From Nonomuraea aurantiaca (lineage in GTDB: Bacteria > Actinomycetota > Actinomycetes > Streptosporangiales > Streptosporangiaceae): 64,000 nt of DNA. Every line of letters begins with the position of its first letter. The first letter of the stretch is position 1. Positions 59,091 to 64,000 of this stretch are shown one piece after another. The position numbers were made by a program, and so were the translations under genes. The stretch is from NCBI RefSeq assembly GCF_020215705.1, contig NZ_JAIWNB010000036.1, positions 1 through 64,000 on the forward strand, read 5' to 3'. Under the pieces are notes generated by a model. That model ran no database searches. It saw only the letters and a list, made by a program, of their open reading frames with translations, and was not told where the DNA came from.

Positions 59091-60542
59091 TCACGTCTCC
59101 TCCTTCGGCGGGTTTGTGACACCCGGGTCAGGCGAAGCACTTGGTGTCGGAGTTGTCGGTGTAGTGGTGGGCCTGGGGGTCGGCGTGGGAGTCGGGGTAC
59201 GGGTTGTCGGGGTGGACTTGGGGGTTGGCTTCCTGGTTGGAATTGCCGTCACGCTTACCGTAGCCGAACGTGAGGGTACCGGCCGCTTCGACTTCCCCGT
59301 AACGACGGGAGGTCGGCGTGTGTGAGGCGTCTTGGCCCGGGACGGCTTCCATATCGGAGTCACGCTCACCGACTCCGACGGGTCGGCGACGCTGGGCGGG
59401 TCGGGCACCGCGTCGCGGTCCATGTAAGTGAAGGCGCTGAGCCCGACGGCGGCGGCGCAGCCCGCGCTGGCGAACAGCGCCAGCGTCAGCCTGCCCCTGC
59501 GGCGCCGGGGCCTGGCGGGCGCCGGACCGGCGGGCCGCCCGGTGATCGAGCCGGGGGACGGCGAGCGCAACGTCGTGGCCGTCGGCGCGGCGAGGTCGTC
59601 GGTGACCGACCCCTCTCCCTGCCGCCACTCCTGGAAGCCCTCCTGCTGCGGCTGTCTCCGGGAGCCCTCCGCCTGCTGGCGTACGCGGAAGCCCGCCGGA
59701 TCGGTGAGCATGCTGAGCTCGGCACCCGACTTGTTGGCGGCCAGGGACTGGCGCAGCCGCTGGGAGCGGTCGGCGACCTCCATGGCCGATGCGGGCCGCT
59801 GCCGCGGATCCTTGGACAGCAGCACCATGACCAGCTCGCGCACCGCCGCGGGCACGTCGACGCCGAGCGGCGACGGCGGCTCGTTGAGGTGCATGAGCGC
59901 GATGGCCACCGGACCCTCGGCCTGGAACGGCGTGCGCCCCGACAGGCACTCGTAGGCCACCACGCCCAGCGAGTAGAGGTCGGTCGACGGAGTGAGAGGT
60001 AGACCCTGCGCCTGCTCCGGGCTGACGTATTGGGCCGTGCCGAGCACGGTACCGGTCAGCGTCACCGGAGCCGACTCTATGGCGCGGGCGATGCCGAAGT
60101 CGGTCACCTTGATGGTGCCCTCGGGCGTGACGAGCAGGTTGCCCGGCTTGATGTCGCGGTGGATGACCCCCGCCGAGTGGGCGGCGTGCAGCGCCTTGGC
60201 CGTCTGGTGCACGACGTCGAGCGTCACCTCGGGCATGAGCGAGCCGTTGCGGGTCAGGATGGCGGACAGCGGCTCGCCGTGCACCAGCTCCATCACCAGG
60301 TAGGCCAGGTCGCGCTGCTCGCCGTAGTCGAAGATCTGCGCGATGCCCGGGTCGGCCAGCGCGGCGGTGATCCTGGCCTCGTTGCGGAAGCGGCCGCGGA
60401 AGGACTGGTCGTCCTGGATGTGGCTGCGCAGCACCTTGACGGCGACCTCACGGCCGAGCAACTCGTCGCGAGCACGCCAGACGTCCCCCATACCGCCCGA
60501 GGCGATGCGGGAGAGCAAGAGGTAGCGGTTACCGAGCCGCAT
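59091..60542 (-). CDS. pknA: Ser/Thr protein kinase PknA
   Basis: The 483-residue kinase has RIASGGMGDVWRARDELLGR, VAVKVLRSH, HRDIKPGNLLVT and VTDFGIARAI in a domain of about 265 residues. A long basic/Pro-rich linker, one membrane span (LTLALFASAGCAAAVGLSAF) and an external tail of about 95 residues rich in Thr and Pro follow, without PASTA units. PknA acts with PknB on division and wall enzymes. It lies 21 bp after pbpA. Confidence 0.95.
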   Translation of the reverse strand: MRLGNRYLLLSRIASGGMGDVWRARDELLGREVAVKVLRSHIQDDQSFRGRFRNEARITAALADPGIAQIFDYGEQRDLAYLVMELVHGEPLSAILTRNGSLMPEVTLDVVHQTAKALHAAHSAGVIHRDIKPGNLLVTPEGTIKVTDFGIARAIESAPVTLTGTVLGTAQYVSPEQAQGLPLTPSTDLYSLGVVAYECLSGRTPFQAEGPVAIALMHLNEPPSPLGVDVPAAVRELVMVLLSKDPRQRPASAMEVADRSQRLRQSLAANKSGAELSMLTDPAGFRVRQQAEGSRRQPQQEGFQEWRQGEGSVTDDLAAPTATTLRSPSPGSITGRPAGPAPARPRRRRGRLTLALFASAGCAAAVGLSAFTYMDRDAVPDPPSVADPSESVSVTPIWKPSRAKTPHTRRPPVVTGKSKRPVPSRSATVSVTAIPTRKPTPKSTPTTRTPTPTPTPRPTTTPTTPTPSASPDPGVTNPPKEET

Positions 60543-60563
60543 GATCCAGCAGAGTAGCGGTCA

Positions 60564-62027
60564 TCACTTGTTCAGCACCGCCTCCATCACGGCTTTGCCG
60601 ATCGGCGCGGCGGTGTGGCCGCCCGTCGCCTCGGCGCCGACGTTGGCCGCGCCCGACTCGACGATGATCGCGACCGCGACCTTCGGGTCGTTGGCCGGTG
60701 CGAAGCTGATGAACCAGGCGTGCGGCGGCTGACCGTTGGACGTCTCGGCCGTGCCGGTCTTGCCCGCCACGTCGACGCCGGGGATCTGCGCCAGGTTGGC
60801 GGTGCCGTTGTTGACGACGCTGACCATCATCTCGCGCAGCTTGCCCGCCGTCTCGGAGCTGACCGCCTCCGTCAGCTCCTCCGGCTTGGCGTCCTCGACC
60901 GAGTCGCCCTTCGAGTCAGTGATCTTGTTGACCAGGTACGGCTTCATGACCTTGCCGTCGTTGGCGATGCCCGCGGCGATCATGGCCATCTGCAGCGGCG
61001 TCATCTGGTTGCTGCGCTGGCCGATGGAGGCCTGGGCGAGTGCCGCCTGGTCCTCCTTCTGGCCGAAACTGCTCTGGGCCACGGACATCGGGATGCCGAT
61101 CTGCTCGCCCATGCCGAACTTCTTCGCCTGCTCCTGCATCTTGTCGTAGCCGAGCTCCATACCGATCTTGCCGAACGGCGTGTTGCAGGACTTCTCCAGC
61201 GCGTAGACCAGCGGGACCTGTCCGGAGCCGCAGGCCGCGCCACCGTAGTTGGGCAGGCTGGCAGTGGTGTTGGGCAGCTGGAGCACCTGCGGGGCGTCCA
61301 CGACCGTCTGGGGGCCGCGGCTGGAGTCGTCTTCGAGGTAGGCCGCCGCGGTCACCACCTTGAACGTGGAGCCGGGCGGGTAGGTGCGGTCGATGTTGCG
61401 GTTGAGGAGCGGCTGGCCCTTGTCCTTGGCCAGCTTGTCGTAAAGGGGGAAGACCTTGCCCTTGTCGGTGCCCGACAGCTCAGTCGGGTCGTAGGTGGGC
61501 AGCGACACCATCGCCAGGATCGCCCCGGTCTTCGGGTCGAGCGCGACGACCGCGCCGCGCTTGCCGCTCTCGCGCAGCGCGTCGTAGGCCGCCCGCTGGG
61601 CCTTGGGGTTGATCGTCACGTCGACGTTGGCGCCCCTGGTGGGCTCACCGGTGAACAGGTCGATGCTCCGGCGCAGCAGCAGGTCGGAGCTGGAGCCGTC
61701 GAGCAGTGCGTTCTCGGAACGCTCGATGTTCGAGGCGCTCTCCGGCGAGAAGAAGCCGGTGATGTGCGCGTAGAGCTTGCCGTCGGGGTATTCCCTGAGA
61801 AAGCGGAAGTCGCCGTCCTTCTTCTCCACTGACTGCGCCAGGATCACCTTGCCGCCGGCGGTGATGCGACCGCGCTCCACGGCGTAGCGCGCGTAGTAGT
61901 TGCGCTGGTTGCGGGAGTCTTCGCTGTAGTGGTCCGCACGTACGGCCTGCACGTAGTTCACGTTGATCATCAGAAGGGCGAACATGGCCAGACAGGCCAC
62001 GGCCGCACGCTTCAGAGTGCCGTTCAT
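60564..62027 (-). CDS. pbpA: Penicillin-binding protein PbpA (class B transpeptidase)
   Basis: The 487-residue protein has an N-terminal span (AAVACLAMFALLMINVNYVQ), a dimerisation domain and the transpeptidase domain. The catalytic triad motifs are YPPGSTFKVVTA (SxxK), LEKSCNTPFG (SxN) and VAGKTGTAET (KTG). It cross-links peptidoglycan at the septum or pole, working with the RodA/FtsW-type glycosyltransferase whose gene overlaps it by 4 bp. PknB phosphorylates its counterpart in mycobacteria. Confidence 0.97.
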   Translation of the reverse strand: MNGTLKRAAVACLAMFALLMINVNYVQAVRADHYSEDSRNQRNYYARYAVERGRITAGGKVILAQSVEKKDGDFRFLREYPDGKLYAHITGFFSPESASNIERSENALLDGSSSDLLLRRSIDLFTGEPTRGANVDVTINPKAQRAAYDALRESGKRGAVVALDPKTGAILAMVSLPTYDPTELSGTDKGKVFPLYDKLAKDKGQPLLNRNIDRTYPPGSTFKVVTAAAYLEDDSSRGPQTVVDAPQVLQLPNTTASLPNYGGAACGSGQVPLVYALEKSCNTPFGKIGMELGYDKMQEQAKKFGMGEQIGIPMSVAQSSFGQKEDQAALAQASIGQRSNQMTPLQMAMIAAGIANDGKVMKPYLVNKITDSKGDSVEDAKPEELTEAVSSETAGKLREMMVSVVNNGTANLAQIPGVDVAGKTGTAETSNGQPPHAWFISFAPANDPKVAVAIIVESGAANVGAEATGGHTAAPIGKAVMEAVLNK

Positions 62028-63403
62028 CGCTGGAACACCTGCGTCATTCCCTCGTTCTGGATCGCCTGGGGCGGAGGTCGCCGTGCCGAGTCTGACATGC
62101 GTACCAATAGTGCGATAAGGATCCAGTTAGCCAGCAGCGCCGAGCCACCCTGGGACATGAACGGGGTGACCAGACCGGTCAGGGGGATGAGGTTCGTCAC
62201 GCCGCCGACGATGATGAACACCTGCCAGGCCAGGATGAACGACAAGCCGCCCGCCAGCAGCTTGGAGTAGGGGTCGCGGGCCGCGAGCGCGGTGCGCAGC
62301 CCGCGCTGCACGATCAGCGCGTAGACCATGAGCAGCGCCATCAGGCCGGTCAGACCGAGTTCCTCGCCGGTCGCGGGGAAGATGAAGTCGGAGAACGACA
62401 GCGGGATGAGGTAGGGGTGACCCTGGCCGAGGCCGGTGCCGAGGATGCCGCCCGCGCCCATCGCGAACAGGCCCTGCATGAGCTGTGCGCTGCCACCGAG
62501 CTCGCGGTCGAAGAACTCGGGGTTTCCCGGGTCGAGCCAGACCTCGATGCGGGCGTGCACGTGGTCGAAGATCTGGCCGGCGAGGAACGCGCCGCCGACG
62601 AACAGCAGGATGCCGATCAGCACCCAGGAGGTGCGCTGGGTGGCGATGTACAGCATCACGATGAACGTGCCGAACAGCAGCAGCGAGGAGCCAAGGTCCT
62701 TCTGCAGCACGAGCACGCCCAGGCTGACCGCCCAGGTGATGAGCACCGGCCCGAGGTCGCGGGCGCGGGGCAGGTCGATGAAGAGCAGCCGGCGTCCGGC
62801 CAGGGCCAGCACGTCGCGCTTGGCCACGAGGTAACCGGCGAAGAAGATGACCAGAGCGATCTTGGCCAGCTCCGCGGGCTGGATGATGGCGGGGCCGAAA
62901 CCGATCCAGATGGTGGCGCCGTTGACGCTCTTGCCCAGCCCGGGAATCAGCGGGGAGATCAGCAGGAATAGCCCGGCGAAGCCCGCGGTGTAGGTCAGGC
63001 GCTGCAGCGTGCGATGGTCGCGCAGCACGATCAGCGTGATGGCGAACAGGACCACGCCCGCGCCGGTCATGATCAGCTGGTTGGTGGCGGACGCGCCTCT
63101 CGCGCCCGCGGCCTCGAGCCGGTAGATCATCACCAGGCCGAGGCCGTTGACCACCGTGACCAGCGGGAGGATCAAGGGGTCGGCCCACGGCGCGAACTTG
63201 GCCAGCACCAGATAGGCGGCCAGCATGAATCCGCCCAGCCCCAGACCGTAGGTCAGCATGCCCGAGGGGATCGCGCCGTCGAGAGCTAGCCCGACGTTGG
63301 CATAGGCGCCCATCACGATCACGACCGCGAACGCGAGCATGGCCAGCTGGGCCCCACGCCGCTTGGCCGGCATGAGGACGGGGGCTTCCGCCACTTCACT
63401 CAT
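62024..63403 (-). CDS. rodA: RodA/FtsW-family SEDS glycosyltransferase
   Basis: This 459-residue membrane protein has about 11 spans. SEDS hallmarks include QPAELAKIALVIFFAGYLV, LVLQKDLGSSLLLFGTF and ATGEELGLTGLMALLM. It polymerises lipid II into glycan strands with the PbpA partner encoded just downstream. It begins directly after the PstP stop codon. The actinobacterial RodA in this operon is needed for elongation, septation or sporulation depending on species. Confidence 0.96.
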   Translation of the reverse strand: MSEVAEAPVLMPAKRRGAQLAMLAFAVVIVMGAYANVGLALDGAIPSGMLTYGLGLGGFMLAAYLVLAKFAPWADPLILPLVTVVNGLGLVMIYRLEAAGARGASATNQLIMTGAGVVLFAITLIVLRDHRTLQRLTYTAGFAGLFLLISPLIPGLGKSVNGATIWIGFGPAIIQPAELAKIALVIFFAGYLVAKRDVLALAGRRLLFIDLPRARDLGPVLITWAVSLGVLVLQKDLGSSLLLFGTFIVMLYIATQRTSWVLIGILLFVGGAFLAGQIFDHVHARIEVWLDPGNPEFFDRELGGSAQLMQGLFAMGAGGILGTGLGQGHPYLIPLSFSDFIFPATGEELGLTGLMALLMVYALIVQRGLRTALAARDPYSKLLAGGLSFILAWQVFIIVGGVTNLIPLTGLVTPFMSQGGSALLANWILIALLVRMSDSARRPPPQAIQNEGMTQVFQR

Positions 63404-64000
63404 CTACTGCGGTTTCGCCTTCGTCTTCGTCGCGCTCGCGCTGGGCGAGGCGGTCGCGGTCGGGGTGGCGGCCTTCTGGTCGGTCGGCTCCGCGGTGGCC
63501 TTGAAACCGTTGATCTTCGTCATGCCCTCCGCCAAGGTCGTGACCTCGATGCCGCCCTTGATCAGTGCCTGGTCGGGTGCGGAGAGCTGGGAGAGCGGCT
63601 TGCCGGTGTGCTGGGCGACCGAGAAGAACTGGAACGGCCCCACCTCCTGGCGGATGCCACGGAACACGACCACCTCGTCGCCCTTGGCCCCGACGAAGAA
63701 CTGGTCCTGGGTCCACTGCCAGCCGAAATAGCCGCCGGCGCCAATGGCGACGACGGCCACACCCAGGACCGAGACCAGCATGGGCCACGCCCGGCGCCGC
63801 TTGACCGGCCGCCGGGCCGCCTGCGGGCCCGGCTCGTCGAAGTCGTCGTCGGTGAGCACCGGCTGGGGCGCGGTCACCGCGCCCGCCCGCCCCGGCGAGG
63901 TGTCGTGCGCTTCGAACCGCAGCCGGGTCATGCCCGCCGCACCGACGGTCGCCGACTCGGTGGTGGGCGCCTGCTGCCCGTCGGTGAGTTCCAGGACGTC
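63404..64000 (-). CDS. pstP: PP2C-type phosphatase PstP, C-terminal part (runs off window)
   Basis: The frame is open to the window edge at 64000, so the N-terminal catalytic PP2C domain lies outside. Visible are a Pro/Ala-rich cytoplasmic linker with RRPVKRRRAW, one membrane span (WPMLVSVLGVAVVAIGAGGY) and the external domain with QDQFFVGAKGDEVVVFRGIR, characteristic of PstP C-termini. PstP removes phosphates placed by PknA and PknB. Operon position is the second support. Confidence 0.88.
   Translation of the reverse strand, partial: DVLELTDGQQAPTTESATVGAAGMTRLRFEAHDTSPGRAGAVTAPQPVLTDDDFDEPGPQAARRPVKRRRAWPMLVSVLGVAVVAIGAGGYFGWQWTQDQFFVGAKGDEVVVFRGIRQEVGPFQFFSVAQHTGKPLSQLSAPDQALIKGGIEVTTLAEGMTKINGFKATAEPTDQKAATPTATASPSASATKTKAKPQ

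Overview
The window is high-GC actinobacterial DNA. GTG starts, purine-rich ribosome binding sites, short overlapping operons and the gene families all suggest a Streptosporangiales-like actinomycete (Nonomuraea/Streptosporangium/Microbispora type); the genus is an inference. Both ends carry genes that sit near the chromosomal replication origin in many actinobacteria. On the left are a 39-residue DLW-39 protein and tRNA-Ala(TGC). On the right is the cell-envelope and division block: CwsA-like protein, cyclophilin, rhomboid protease, CrgA, class E sortase, PabA, PknB, PknA, PbpA, RodA/FtsW and PstP. About 48 kb of accessory DNA lies between them.

Left (1-4.5 kb): a MocR regulator divergent from a carboxymuconolactone-decarboxylase-like protein and an MFS transporter, then DLW-39, a HAD phosphatase and tRNA-Ala. 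From 4557 to 15193 an integrative element sits in the tRNA gene. It is bounded by a 43-bp exact direct repeat of the tRNA 3' part and has the module set of an actinomycete integrative and conjugative element (AICE, pSAM2-like). A leftward operon encodes a Pra-like activator, two related small proteins, an FtsK/TraB translocase, a 50-residue double-CxxC protein, a RepSA-type initiator, Xis and integrase. A KorSA-like GntR repressor lies upstream, with shared operator half-sites. The rightward arm carries an XRE regulator, a Nudix protein (possible Pif-like immunity factor), a very large nested inverted repeat and an unknown 171-residue protein.

Middle (15.2-40 kb): TTC-loop hairpins, a HepT/MntA toxin-antitoxin pair, a DUF6247-like gene with a decayed toxin, a 1097-residue BTAD/ATPase regulator, a DrrAB-like ABC exporter, several secreted proteins, lgt, and many small regulator-enzyme pairs (WYL, TetR and PadR with hydrolases or a monooxygenase). 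There are also very small genes: a 44-residue ORF coupled to a membrane protein, and a 37-residue precursor that is almost all signal peptide.

Right-middle (40-53 kb): an IS200/IS605 element with intact tnpA and tnpB, an olsB-olsA-like ornithine-lipid pair, a secreted glycerophosphodiesterase, an MBL hydrolase, a PadR gene under a 14-bp-arm palindrome, SnoaL/SRPBCC/GNAT genes, a Rieske protein, a two-component system with a small secreted protein, and a lipocalin-like unknown. The final 11 kb is conserved core; pstP-rodA-pbpA-pknA-pknB run leftward as one operon and couple Ser/Thr phosphorylation to wall growth.
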